From Saccharomycodes ludwigii (Eukaryota > Ascomycota > Saccharomycetes > Saccharomycodales > Saccharomycodaceae), in NCBI RefSeq assembly GCF_020623625.1, contig NC_060201.1, positions 682,001 to 746,000 of the forward strand: DNA of 64,000 nucleotides, given 5' to 3'. The position numbers and the translations under genes are program-made. The notes beneath the pieces are model-generated. The model ran no database searches and was not told where the DNA came from. It saw only the letters and a program-made list of their open reading frames with translations. Positions 46,863 to 56,926 of this stretch are shown piece after piece (position 1 is the first letter of the stretch; each line of letters starts with the position of its first letter).

Positions 46863-48557
46863 ATGAGTAGCACCACCTATAAAAATACTAAAGTCCCCAT
46901 ACTTTCACCGCTTCAAGTTTCAGCTAACGATGCTAAAGAATTGGAATTTGGTACTTTGACTGATAATAGATATCTACTCAAAACAAAATCAAGAAACGGT
47001 AAACCACTAAGACAACCCATTTCTGATGCTCCACACTATTATATTTCTGTAATAACCTATTTAAACTACTTGATTATCATCATCTTGGGTCATTTGCACG
47101 ATTTTTTTGAAACCATCTTTTTTCCAGAGAATTTCTACAATGTTACTGAGCACAATGGATATGCACCTTGGTTTACCAAATTTGAAAGTTTTTTCCCTAG
47201 AAGAATGAAAAAAAGAATCGACGATTGTTTTTCTCGCCCAACAAGCGGTGTTCCTGGCAGATTTATTAATTGCATAGACAGAATAAGCCACAATTTAAAT
47301 GAATACTTCAGTTTCCCTGGCACTTCAACATTATGTTTAAATCTAAGTAGTTATAATTACTTAGGCTTTGCACAGTCAAAGGGAAGGTGTACTGAGCATG
47401 CATTGGAAAGTGTTGCTGAATGGGGCCCAGGGTGTTTGGGTCCAAGGAACACTTGCGGTACCACTTCGTTACATTTAAAAACGGAAAAACTTATTGCTGA
47501 CTTTGTTGGTAAAGAAGATGCAATCATTTGTAGCATGGGGTATGGTACAAACGCAAATTTCTTCAACTCTATTTTGAATAAAAGATGCTTGGTTATATCA
47601 GACGAATTGAACCATACTAGTATAAGGACAGGTGTCAGGTTAAGTGGAGCAGCAGTTAGAGCTTTTAAACACAACGATATGGAGGATTTAGAAAGACTAA
47701 TCAGGGAACAAATTGTTCAAGGCCAGCCAAAAACACATCGTGCTTGGCAAAAGATTTTAATTTGTGTTGAGGGGTTATTTTCTATGGAGGGAACCATGTG
47801 CAATTTACCTTGCTTGGTGGCATTGAAAAAAAAGTACAAATGCTATTTATTTATTGACGAGGCTCATTCAATTGGTGCTATTGGCCCTGTTGGGCGTGGC
47901 GTTTGCGATTATTTTGGTGTTGATCCAAATGACGTTGATATATTAATGGGCACTTTGACCAAATCTTTTGGTGCCGCTGGTGGCTATATAGCTGGTGATA
48001 AAACTTTAATTGATATGCTACGTTTGAATTTAAGTTTCAGCAACTATGCAGAACCATCTCCACCACCAGTTTTGGCCCAAATTTACTCATCAATGAGCAT
48101 TATTAAGGGTGATCTTAATCCAGGAGAGGGGGAGGAAAGGTTGGCTCGTATTGCTTTTAATTCTAGATACTTAAGATTGGGTCTACAAAGATTAGGTTTT
48201 ATTGTTTATGGCATTGCTGATTCTCCTGTTATTCCATTATTATTATACGTACCATCAAAGATGCCTGAATTCAGTAGGTTGATGCTGCAAAGAAACATTG
48301 CTGTTGTTGTTGTGGCATACCCTGCTACTCCATTGATTGAATCTCGTGTTAGATTTTGTGTTAGTGCATCTTTGACTAAGGAAGACATTGATTATTTGTT
48401 AAGACATATTGATGAAGTTGGTGATATGTTATTTTTAAAGAGTAGCAGCGGTAAAATGGGTGGATCTTTGGATGGCAAACCTCCTAGATGGGATATAGAA
48501 GAGGTTATTAGGAGAACCCCGGAAGATTGTAAAGATGACAAGTATTTTTTAATTTGA
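46863..48557 (+). CDS. LCB2: Serine palmitoyltransferase catalytic subunit Lcb2
   Basis: PLP-dependent subunit of the ER enzyme that condenses serine with palmitoyl-CoA, the first step of sphingolipid synthesis, together with Lcb1. The 564-residue frame (S. cerevisiae 561) has an N-terminal membrane segment (YFISVITYLNYLIIIILGHL region, near 58-78). It also has the alpha-oxoamine synthase core: NYLGFAQ, GTTSLHLKTEKLIADF, LFIDEAHSIGAIGPVGRG, and the PLP lysine in GTLTKSFGAAGGY (near residue 366). The neighbouring YDR061W and AIM7 homologs match S. cerevisiae order. Confidence 0.97.
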   Translation: MSSTTYKNTKVPILSPLQVSANDAKELEFGTLTDNRYLLKTKSRNGKPLRQPISDAPHYYISVITYLNYLIIIILGHLHDFFETIFFPENFYNVTEHNGYAPWFTKFESFFPRRMKKRIDDCFSRPTSGVPGRFINCIDRISHNLNEYFSFPGTSTLCLNLSSYNYLGFAQSKGRCTEHALESVAEWGPGCLGPRNTCGTTSLHLKTEKLIADFVGKEDAIICSMGYGTNANFFNSILNKRCLVISDELNHTSIRTGVRLSGAAVRAFKHNDMEDLERLIREQIVQGQPKTHRAWQKILICVEGLFSMEGTMCNLPCLVALKKKYKCYLFIDEAHSIGAIGPVGRGVCDYFGVDPNDVDILMGTLTKSFGAAGGYIAGDKTLIDMLRLNLSFSNYAEPSPPPVLAQIYSSMSIIKGDLNPGEGEERLARIAFNSRYLRLGLQRLGFIVYGIADSPVIPLLLYVPSKMPEFSRLMLQRNIAVVVVAYPATPLIESRVRFCVSASLTKEDIDYLLRHIDEVGDMLFLKSSSGKMGGSLDGKPPRWDIEEVIRRTPEDCKDDKYFLI

Positions 48558-48664
48558 GAGTAAGGGGGGACTGTTTTCTTAACGAACGATATTGATAAAT
48601 AGTTGTTATTTTTCTTTTTTCTTTTTTCTTTTTTCTTTTGTTTTTTCTTTTTTCTTTTGTTTTT

Positions 48665-48669
<5 letters not shown>

Positions 48670-48699
<30 letters not shown>
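48670..48699. repeat. (TA)n microsatellite
   Basis: Fifteen AT dinucleotides, directly after a TTTTTC-type pyrimidine repeat downstream of LCB2. Confidence 0.95.
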
Positions 48700-48701
<2 letters not shown>

Positions 48702-48827
48702 TTTTATGCATATACTATCTGGTACATATCATAAACAAATAACTAATATATTTTGTACTGCTCTATTATACAATGTTTCTTTACCAAATGAATTATAAAA
48801 ATGAATGCTTAAATTTAGTTGTTGTTT

Positions 48828-49022
48828 CTAATAATTATTAATAAGTATCTTTATAGGAAAACCCTGCAAAGACGGCTTGAAATGATTGACTAATAGGGGG
48901 AAGGTTTGTTCCAAAACAGAGGGTTCACTTTCTATTTTGATGTGTAGAATTTCGTCAGTGGCAATTGCAGCTTCTTGTTTTCGTTTTTTTTTTTTTTTTT
49001 TTTTTTGTATAAAACTGCACAT
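48828..49022 (-). CDS. Doubtful small ORF, 64 residues
   Basis: From an ATG at 49022 the frame crosses an A tract (poly-Lys). It then reads a normally complex segment containing TDEILHIKIESEPS and FPLLVNHFKPSLQGFPIKIL before the stop. I recognise no family. The second half has more balanced composition than typical spacer, so a small protein or a C-terminal exon is possible, but no splice signals were identified and S. cerevisiae has no gene between LCB2 and AIM7. Chance is the leading explanation. Confidence 0.2.
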   Translation of the reverse strand: MCSFIQKKKKKKKRKQEAAIATDEILHIKIESEPSVLEQTFPLLVNHFKPSLQGFPIKILINNY

Positions 49023-49146
49023 TGTACGAAACGCCTTAAAAACCAACTTACAAACCAAATAATATATAGCTTAACATAATTATACTAACATATACCAAAC
49101 AAACAAGTAAGAAAAACAAAGACAAACAAATTCAAAATATAAACAT

Positions 49147-49623
49147 ATGTCACTATTTAATTTCCCAACAGAAACAAAGCAGCAAATACGTACTTTTCGT
49201 ACATCTACCTCAAGATCAGATAAGTTACAGCATCTAATAATTAAAATTGAGCCTAAACCATCGTATTCTATAGTAATCGATGACGGCAAAGACAACGATG
49301 ATGACGATTGGGATGATATTTCTGATGCTCATTCTGAAGGATTAAATAATTTAAATGAATTACGTGAAATACTGCCAGATAATACACCCAGATTTATATT
49401 GTTATCCTATCCAATGACGAGTAAAGATGGCAGAAAATTAACTCCTTTGGTTTTATTGTATTGGAAACCTTCTACCGTAGTATCTAACGAATGGAAAATG
49501 TTATACGCCGGTTGTCTAGAAATGGTCAAAAGTGAATGTTCTCCTAACAAGTTCATTGAAGTCAGCAGTGGTTTAGAGGATGAAGAGGACGTGGAAGATT
49601 TAATCAATGCTATTGAGGCCTAG
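49147..49623 (+). CDS. AIM7: Aim7, glia maturation factor/ADF-H protein
   Basis: A 158-residue protein (S. cerevisiae 149) of the GMF branch of the ADF/cofilin fold. It debranches and inhibits the Arp2/3 complex in actin patches and, despite the gene name, is not a mitochondrial enzyme. Landmarks shared with remembered Aim7 are FRTSTSRSD, IKIEPKPSY, LPDNTPRFILLSYP, DGRKLTPLVLLYWKP, EWKMLYAG and EVSSGLEDEEDVEDL. An acidic insert (DGKDNDDDDWDD) adds the extra length. It lies between LCB2 and RPS13 as YDR063W does. Confidence 0.95.
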   Translation: MSLFNFPTETKQQIRTFRTSTSRSDKLQHLIIKIEPKPSYSIVIDDGKDNDDDDWDDISDAHSEGLNNLNELREILPDNTPRFILLSYPMTSKDGRKLTPLVLLYWKPSTVVSNEWKMLYAGCLEMVKSECSPNKFIEVSSGLEDEEDVEDLINAIEA

Positions 49624-50123
49624 TATGTTATATGTGTGATTTCATGTATTTTCTTTTAGTGGATATGTTATTATTAATTTTTTAGGGTTTCTGATTTTTT
49701 TGAATGAACAAACAAGTCACTTTGTGACAAAAAACCGTACCTTATTTAAAAATTTGTAAAATCAAAAAAAAAATCAAAAAAAAAGAAAAAAAACATTTTG
49801 TAACTAAATAATCACCCAAACCCATACACCACATAATTTTATTTAGAAGAACAAAATAACGTTTCTTTTTATACTATTTATTTACTCTATTTTTGCTTTT
49901 TATTTCTAAGTTTTTTTTTTTCTTTTTTTTCTTGCATAAAATCAAATGGTTTGACAAATTAACTGTAAGCATCTTTTTTTTTTTCTTTTGTATATTTGTT
50001 CATTTGTTCCTTTTTTTTTCTCTAATAACTACACATTTTTCTTTAATTTTTTATTTTTCTTTCAAAAAGAGGAGAAACCAGTAAAAAAAAAAACCAAAGA
50101 ATCAAATTAATTAGATAGTCAAA
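49624..50123. other. AIM7 3' flank and RPS13 promoter
   Basis: Holds a Rap1-like site (listed separately) followed by about 200 bases of T-rich DNA up to the RPS13 ATG, the common layout of yeast ribosomal protein promoters. Short F-rich frames across the T tracts are not genes. Confidence 0.65.
49818..49830 (+). promoter_or_regulatory. Rap1-like site upstream of RPS13
   Basis: AAACCCATACACC resembles the Rap1 consensus ACACCCATACATT (core CCCATACA intact). It lies about 300 bp before the RPS13 start and is followed by a T-rich tract. Role inferred from known ribosomal-protein promoter architecture. Confidence 0.5.
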
Positions 50124-51367
50124 ATGGGTCGTATGCACAGTTCCGTATGTTTATAGAATAATAAAAATACAATTGAAAAGTAATTTTTTACATTGCATAT
50201 GAATATCATTATCGGGTCACATTTCCGGTATCCTTTAAACTTATATCCTTTTTCAAGTGATATGCTAAGACTGTTTCATATTTTTCTGTTCTATTAACTT
50301 TTGGATAGAAAGTATATGCACGTAGTCGTTAGATACTGTTATATGGAAAGTTTAATAAGGAATAAAGCTGGGTGATACCACAATAAATTACACTTAGAGA
50401 GAGGCGACTATGAGATATCTACTATATTTGCACTTTAATTGAACCAATCTGAAAAAAAAAATACTTTGTATAGCAAAGTACAACGTTTTTTTTTTTGAAG
50501 GTCGTTTAATTGGGCAATTAGTACATTTATTTTTTTATTGATACCGATCACCTTGAGTTAAAAGAGAATTGATGAAAAGGTAAGATTTCGGCTGAAGCGC
50601 AGTTATTAGTGTGTTTATTTTGAGTAGTATTACCTTTTACTAGCTAGTTTAATCCTATTTAACATTCACTGATAAGGATTCTGGATTTGTGTGGTTAAAA
50701 CGGACAAATTATAATTGAAATATTTGTCTCTTTTTCCCACCCTTCGAAAAGTTCCCGATAATATATTTTAATAACAACTGCTTGAACAATCTGTTTAGGT
50801 GGTTTTATGAATATATTTAAAACTTTGTTACTAACATTAATCTATTTTTTTATTTGAATGATTTTTCTTTCTTTTTTTTGATATATGATGCCAATTTCAT
50901 TTAAATAAAAAAAATTTTTTTTTTTACTACAGGGTAAGGGTATGTCCTCTTCTGCCATTCCATACTCTAGAAATGTTCCATCTTGGTTCAAATTGTCTTC
51001 TGACGCTGTTGTTGAACAAATCATCAAGTATGCTAGAAAGGGTTTGACTCCATCTCAAATTGGTGTTTTGTTGAGAGATGCTCACGGTGTTACTCAAGCC
51101 AAGATTATCACTGGTAACAAGATTTTAAGAATCTTGAAATCTAATGGTTTAGCCCCAGAAATTCCAGAAGATTTGTACTATTTGATTAAGAAGGCCGTTT
51201 CTGTCAGAAAGCATTTGGAAAGAAACAGAAAAGATAAGGATGCTAAATTTAGATTAATTTTGATTGAATCCAGAATCCACAGATTGGCTAGATACTACAG
51301 AACTGTTGCTGTTTTGCCACCAAACTGGAAATATGAATCTGCTACTGCTTCTGCTTTGGTTAACTAG
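50124..51367 (+). CDS. RPS13: Ribosomal protein S13 (uS15), spliced
   Basis: 40S subunit protein, 151 residues after splicing, the same as S. cerevisiae. Exon 1 (50124-50144) encodes MGRMHSS; exon 2 (50933-51367) begins [19 protein letters not shown]. The usual reading from the ATG at 50942 would miss the first ten residues. The remainder ([57 protein letters not shown]) is almost invariant in yeasts. Codons are strongly biased (GGT, TCT, AAG, TTG), as expected for a highly expressed gene. It sits between AIM7 and RRG1, like YDR064W. Confidence 0.98.
50145..50932 (+). other. Spliceosomal intron of RPS13 (788 nt)
   Basis: 5' site GTATGT at 50145, branch TACTAAC at 50829-50835, a T-rich stretch, and 3' site CAG ending at 50932. 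It falls exactly between codons. The S. cerevisiae RPS13 intron is also long (about 540 nt). No convincing C/D snoRNA was found inside: a TGATGA at about 50569 has no well-placed partner. Confidence 0.95.
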
Positions 51368-51755
51368 AGTGTTTTAATGATTGTTGTATAAACTTTTTAT
51401 ATTTTTATAACTAATTAAAACTTTTTTTTTCCCAGATAAATTACAATTCTTTAACGCGCAATTGTCTTGATTTTTTTTTTTTATTTTATATTTTGCTTGT
51501 ATGCTAATCTTCAAATGTGATTCATACCTGATGTTTATAACGTCTTGATAGTTGATTTTCCATTGTAATTTGGAAGTTTTTTTTTTTACGTTGAAGCTTT
51601 TTTTTTTTTTTTTTTTTTTTTTTCTTTTTTTAATTTATAGTTTTTAGTTTATAATTTTTATTTCTGTAGATGAAGATCTTGTAGAATAAAACAAGTGTGA
51701 TCTTTTTACTCCTTGCGATAAAAAAAAAAATAATAATATTAATCAGTCTCGTTAA
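51368..51755. other. Intergenic RPS13 to RRG1
   Basis: Several T runs, the longest about 24 near 51599-51622, and an A run just before the RRG1 ATG. No gene. Confidence 0.6.
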
Positions 51756-52862
51756 ATGAGTGAACATTTCAGTCTATCGCCATCAATACACATATACAGG
51801 ACCTTTATAAGGGATATCAAACTCTATATATTTTCAAACAGTCTACAAAATGAGCTAAAAAAGGTGATAAAAGTGAAAATACGGAATATTATCAAACAAA
51901 AAAAAGGCAACAAAATCTTTACTGAATTACATAATTTACAGTCAAATATTCGAAGTAGAAAACTAGATGAACTTAAAAGTTATCTATACTTACAAACAAC
52001 AAAATCCATTGGGGAAAACAGATTTAACTTATCAAAAGATTTAACTGCCAATATCAATATTAATAATTCCAAATTCATATTGCAAAATCAAATTTACAAT
52101 GAATATTTGAAAGACCAACGCCGTAAACTATTAATTCCTCCAGTCAGCTCAAATGAAATATTGACCAAAAAATTATTATGGCCATTAGCTATGCATGAAC
52201 ATTATTTAACGAAATTGCAAAATATAGAAAGAAAAATCAGGAATCCGCCCAAAACCTATTTAAGATATACGTCCACACATTTTGGAAAAATATGGTTTGT
52301 TATGAGTCCGCTAAATAAAAAGAAAAGACAAAGCCCTAAATTAACCAATTTTATAGTGAATGTAAAGAAAAATGGACAAAAATGGATAGATGAATGGGAT
52401 TATTTGATTTCAGATGTTAATAAATGGACCGTAATGGAAGCATATTGGGAATCCATGCTTGGAAATTATGAGCACGATACTAAGTTGCATACATACCAAT
52501 GGTTTGTTAAAGAAAGCTCGAAAATATTAGGTGCAAAGGAACATGAAATGTCATGGAAAAACCCGGAATATAAAACTCACGATGAGATACTTAATGACTG
52601 GATGACGCCGATCTTGGCTAATTTCATGCATTTGAACAAAAAATATGAAAGTTACAGAAATATGCTGATCAACTATAAAGAAAACAACGTTGCTACTGAG
52701 TTCAACTATTTTCAAGAAGAAACCATGAAAATGTACGAGAAAAGAAAAAAAAAATTCGATGAAATGCTGGAAACAGCTTTACCGCTGGTGAACCCCTATT
52801 CAAAGGAAAGAAACCTAGAAAGTGTATTAAAAAATTATCTATTTTTACCTAATAAGTGTTGA
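51756..52862 (+). CDS. RRG1: Rrg1, mitochondrial protein required for respiratory growth
   Basis: 368 residues (S. cerevisiae Rrg1 has 365). In S. cerevisiae Rrg1 is mitochondrial and needed for mitochondrial genome maintenance and vacuolar acidification; its biochemical role is unknown. The sequence is basic, Trp/Tyr-rich and helical, with an LYR-like N-terminal stretch (HIYRTFIRDI) and conserved-looking blocks KIWFVMSPLN, EAYWESMLGNYE and WFVKESSKIL. There are no membrane segments or catalytic motifs. Assignment rests on length, composition and its place between RPS13 and RTR1 (YDR065W), not on a recognised domain. Confidence 0.82.
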   Translation: MSEHFSLSPSIHIYRTFIRDIKLYIFSNSLQNELKKVIKVKIRNIIKQKKGNKIFTELHNLQSNIRSRKLDELKSYLYLQTTKSIGENRFNLSKDLTANININNSKFILQNQIYNEYLKDQRRKLLIPPVSSNEILTKKLLWPLAMHEHYLTKLQNIERKIRNPPKTYLRYTSTHFGKIWFVMSPLNKKKRQSPKLTNFIVNVKKNGQKWIDEWDYLISDVNKWTVMEAYWESMLGNYEHDTKLHTYQWFVKESSKILGAKEHEMSWKNPEYKTHDEILNDWMTPILANFMHLNKKYESYRNMLINYKENNVATEFNYFQEETMKMYEKRKKKFDEMLETALPLVNPYSKERNLESVLKNYLFLPNKC

Positions 52863-53042
52863 AAGATACACTTTGTATTTTAGCCATGCTTCTTTGAATA
52901 CAGAAGCTCACACAGGCATAGACACACACACATATATATATATCTATTACTTATTTACCATATTGTATAGCGTAGTTTCAACGTGTTATGTATGTGTCCT
53001 GAATTTTTCCTATCAGCATACCCTTATTATCTATTAAAACGC

Positions 53043-53073
<31 letters not shown>

Positions 53074-53092
53074 TATACAGAAAATCCTGATG

Positions 53093-53770
53093 TTATAGTT
53101 GTATCTTTGTTAATTCTATAGCACTACCTTCCCCTTCTTCATCTTTTTCCAAATCACCATAGAATTTAGGAGAGCCGTTTTCCACAATTTTAAAGTTATT
53201 CATCATATCAATAAGCTCTCCAGTATTTGTGTTCTCGAGATGTACATTTGACAAGTTATCAGCTAAAGACCTCATTTCTTCTTCACTGGTAATAAGTTCT
53301 TCTAATAACTTTATGTCGGTTGGCGATGATAGAGAAACAATGTTCTGTCCTAATATATGGTCACCTAGTCTTGAAAAAAGAGCATCTTCTGGTAACTGTG
53401 CCTTATAAAACTGGCTGCATTGGTAATGGGACTTACTGCAGTAATTGGTTAAATACCCGTATGGGTTTTTCAATTTATCTAAAATTTTATTTGTTTTCCC
53501 ATACAAGTCTTTCTCTCTATTTGGTTTGCCACTGCATAGGGGATAGCCGCATTTATGATTTATATTGCGTTCGGCTATTAACTCAGAATATGACTGCTTA
53601 TCGAATAATTTATATATTTTTTTTAAAGTGATATAATCATCTATATCCTCAGTAGACAAAATTAGTAATAGGTCTAGTGTTAAAGCTTCTGCTTCTCTTA
53701 TACTGAGTTGCTTATGAGTTTCATATGGAGCTAAAATTTTGTTTTTGACGAATTCAAATGTGCACACCAT
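53093..53770 (-). CDS. RTR1: Pol II CTD phosphatase Rtr1/Rtr2
   Basis: Atypical phosphatase of the RPAP2/Rtr1 family acting on phosphorylated Rpb1 C-terminal-domain residues and on Pol II import. The 225-residue frame (S. cerevisiae Rtr1 226) carries the family zinc finger: CGYPLCSGKP then NYCSKSHYQCSQFYKAQL (near residues 74-125). S. cerevisiae has two copies, RTR1 (YER139C) and RTR2 (YDR066C), from the genome duplication. Here a single gene sits between RRG1 (a YDR neighbour) and EMP65 (a YER neighbour), marking it as the unduplicated parent. Confidence 0.94.
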   Translation of the reverse strand: MVCTFEFVKNKILAPYETHKQLSIREAEALTLDLLLILSTEDIDDYITLKKIYKLFDKQSYSELIAERNINHKCGYPLCSGKPNREKDLYGKTNKILDKLKNPYGYLTNYCSKSHYQCSQFYKAQLPEDALFSRLGDHILGQNIVSLSSPTDIKLLEELITSEEEMRSLADNLSNVHLENTNTGELIDMMNNFKIVENGSPKFYGDLEKDEEGEGSAIELTKIQL

Positions 53771-54236
53771 CTAGTTCAATAGTTTTTCTTTAAATAACTT
53801 ATCCTTAAATCGACTTTCTGAGTATTTTCCAATGACAATTTGTGCCTTTATTTGTGAATAAGAGGGTCGTTATTAGTATTTTTTTTTTTTTTTTTTTTTT
53901 TTTTTCCTTTTTTCTTTTAAATTAGAAAAGGCTTTCTATCTTCCCTTTTTTGCTTTCTGCTTTTTGTTGAAAATATTCAATGTTTTTAAAATGCATGGGT
54001 GTTTAAACCAGATAATAATTAAAGATTTGTCTAAAAAATAACAAATTAAAAAAAAAATTAAAATGAATTAATAAATATATTGTACATCGTTCTAGTCAGA
54101 ATAATATCATCCATTTATGTAAAGATGAAATATATACACATAATTAGAAATACAAGGCAACATTACTACTTCCTTTTTCCAACTATAGTTTATAGACTTC
54201 TTCATCTGGTTGAAATACTTCAAAAAGTAATTTAGG
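53771..54236. other. Divergent promoter region RTR1/EMP65
   Basis: A/T-rich, with a T run of about 27 at 53879-53905. No gene. It separates the RTR1 and EMP65 starts. Confidence 0.6.
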
Positions 54237-54516
54237 ATGGAACAGAAAACATCTTCCAAAAAAACTAGTCGTAAAATTCGTGATTTTGTACTGGATCAAC
54301 TAGGAAATCCTGAGGCAATTCCTAGAAAATATAGTAATAGTACTAGTACTACCATACAAGTTGAGGACCAGGCAATTGCTGCTGCCGTTTCCAATGATGT
54401 GATAACTCCCGATCTAACAACACAACCACATACACAGAAAACTGAGCTTCAAATAAATAATGCGTTGAACACCAAATCATCGAAACTTACAACTTGTACT
54501 TCGTCTTCACAGGATC

Positions 54517-54573
<57 letters not shown>

Positions 54574-56369
54574 CAAATTTTGGTCTTGCATCTAGACCAC
54601 TCGATCCGGAACTAGAACAATTATTGAATGTGGTTATATTACCTTTCCATTTGGAAAGATTAATGGGTTTCTCGTTATTGGCATGCTTTAACATGTTTTT
54701 ATATTATTTCACCATGATTCAAATTAGATTTGGTTATCTAATATTTGAATTTATAAAGATACAGCTGAAAAATTGTTTGTCTTTACTCAAGAGAAATAAA
54801 AAAAGGTCCAATTTAAAACATATGAAAAGTTTAAAAAATACAATGCCTGATAATAACACAAGTGACATGAAAAAGAAAAAACAGAAAGATGAGGTTCGTC
54901 AGTTAATTCGATTTTTAGGCCTTTTCAAGATGGATTTCTTAATCCTTATAGAAATTATTATTGCTTCCACCACTTTAGTACATATTCTAGATCCTTCTAA
55001 AACATACCATAAGATTAAAGGTCAAAATGCTATAAAGTTATATGCTTTATTTGGGTTTTTAGAGATGGCTGATAAGATGTTGTCCACTATGGGACAAGAC
55101 CTATTGTTGGCCATGTACAAGAAAACAACTTCATTGGGGCTATTATCGGGCTCAGGTGGCAATAGCACAAATGGTTCCAATAATTCTAGCGAAAACGGTA
55201 CCACCACTGCTAATGCTTCTGCTACCAATATTATTCCTTCCAACGGTAATTTAAATAAGAACATACTTCAGAACTGTCCACCACCATCCTCTATAAAATT
55301 GTTCATATTATTGTTTATTATAAGATGCGTGTACTTAATAATTCACGCAACTGTACTGTCTTTCCAGACTGTGGCACTAAATGTTGCAGTAAATTCATAT
55401 TCTAATTCTTTAGGAACACTACTGTTGTCGATGCAATTTAGTGAAATTAAAAGTAGCGTTTTCAAGAAATTCGATAAAGAAGGATTATTTCAGTTAAGCA
55501 TGGCTGATATAGTGGAGAGATTTCAACTAATTACAATGCTAAGTATCATAACAATTAGAAATTTAACTACAACAACTGTTCCATTTGGTTCAGCCCCATT
55601 ACCGCAATCTTGGATTTTAAAATTTTTTCCCTTCAACATCAAAAATAGTGGTGGCTTTATCATAGGTGCTCTTTGTGGTCCAATGATAAAGGTCATTGGT
55701 AGCGAATTTATAGTTGATTGGGTAAAACATAGTTATATTGGCCGATTTAACAAATTTAGACCATCTCTATATGATAAAGTTTTTACCAAAATTTTAGTGC
55801 AAGACTACCTGGACCATACAAATTTTAAACTACAAATAAGATTGGGTGTTCCGATTCAAGCACAAGTTATCTCCTTCTTGGTATTACTGCTTCCTAAATT
55901 GAAACAACTTTTAGAGAACGTACCGTTTTATATACGAGCCTCATGGATTTTAAGTATTTGGGTATTGGTTTTAATACTTAAATTTTTTTTACAATGGGGG
56001 TTAGATAAAATAGGGAAGAGTATTATCAATGGCAGTAATAACGTTTCTAAGAGAAGCACGTTGATATCTGATCATTCTGGACATACCGGTACCATGACTA
56101 ATGGGACCAAGAACAAGAACAAGAACAAGAACAATAACACTGCTGGCAAAAGTAATAATAGCACTATTAATTCTACATCTCTATATTATGTTCCAGGTGA
56201 ACTTAGTGGTGGTCAAGGTATTGTAGATGACAATATGCGCCAGGTTTTGTATGGTGATAATGTGATTCCCCCGAGTGTAAGCGAATTGAGAATAAGAAAG
56301 GACAGAAAAGATTCTAAGTCATTAGAGAAAGTTGAAAGGTACAAAATGTCATCTAAGAGGATATGGTGA
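54237..56369 (+). CDS. EMP65: Emp65/TAPT1-family ER membrane protein
   Basis: 710-residue polytopic protein of the TAPT1/CMV receptor family (human TAPT1, S. cerevisiae YER140W). In S. cerevisiae Emp65 works with the SUN-like protein Slp1 to protect soluble ER proteins from degradation. Landmarks are LLACFNMFLYYFTMIQIR, LKMDFLILIEIIIASTTLV, then ADKMLSTMGQDLL, the Leu-rich SSIKLFILLFIIRCVYLIIH and the characteristic AVNSYSNSLGTLLLSMQFSEIKS-type segment. A poly-Asn tract (encoded by an AAT repeat) and Asn/Ser/Thr-rich loops are lineage-specific. It sits between RTR1 and COX15, as in S. cerevisiae. Confidence 0.92.
54515..54571 (+). repeat. (AAT)n coding microsatellite in EMP65
   Basis: About 19 uninterrupted AAT codons encoding poly-Asn in the N-terminal tail. 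The pure single-codon composition suggests ongoing length variation. Confidence 0.95.
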
Positions 56370-56926
56370 TTTCCCATTGTGTGATTATATGTTTGATCAA
56401 TTTGAGGGTAGATTGCCAATTATATCGGTCTTAATTTTAAGTTTAATTTTTATATGAACTTGTTGTATGTTAATAGCGCTGGCTACCTTTTTTTACAAGT
56501 CTGCGGAGGTTTCTAAGCCTTTTTTTGAATTTTAAATTTAATTTTTAATAGTGTGGAACAAATTCCAGTGATATGAGAGACTCTCGCATGATTATTATTT
56601 TTATATCTTTTATCCTTTTCGATTTGAATATCAGCGATATTAAGAAAAACCCACCATATTTTGTTGTATATTTTTTATTCATTGCTTTTATTTCATATAT
56701 AAACGACCTTTGTTTTTATTTTTATATTTCTTTTTATATTTCTTTTTGTATTTCCTTTTTTTTTTTTTCTTTTTTTCTTTTTTTCTTTTTTTCTTTTTTT
56801 TTTGATTATATCTCAGTTCCTTAAATCCAATTCTTTAGAGGAGAAAAAAAAAAAAGATATATATAACAAACAATACAACTATAGCTCCCGCATATATACG
56901 TTACTTCTTACCTTTATAAACAAAAT
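56370..56926. other. Intergenic EMP65 to COX15
   Basis: T-rich pyrimidine tract (about 56715-56810). The frame at 56573-56824 is its F/L-rich reading and is not accepted. The COX15 promoter occupies the last part. Confidence 0.6.

Larger units (their letters stand above)
48558..49146. other. Intergenic LCB2 to AIM7
   Basis: Contains a CTTTT-rich pyrimidine tract (48610-48669), a TA repeat (48670-48699), a T20 run near 48988-49006, and a small minus-strand frame listed separately. The rest is the AIM7 promoter. Confidence 0.6.

Noticed and set aside
50569-50672. Possible C/D box snoRNA in the RPS13 intron (TGATGA and CTGA)
   Set aside because: No terminal stem, no internal C'/D' boxes and no recognisable rRNA antisense element.
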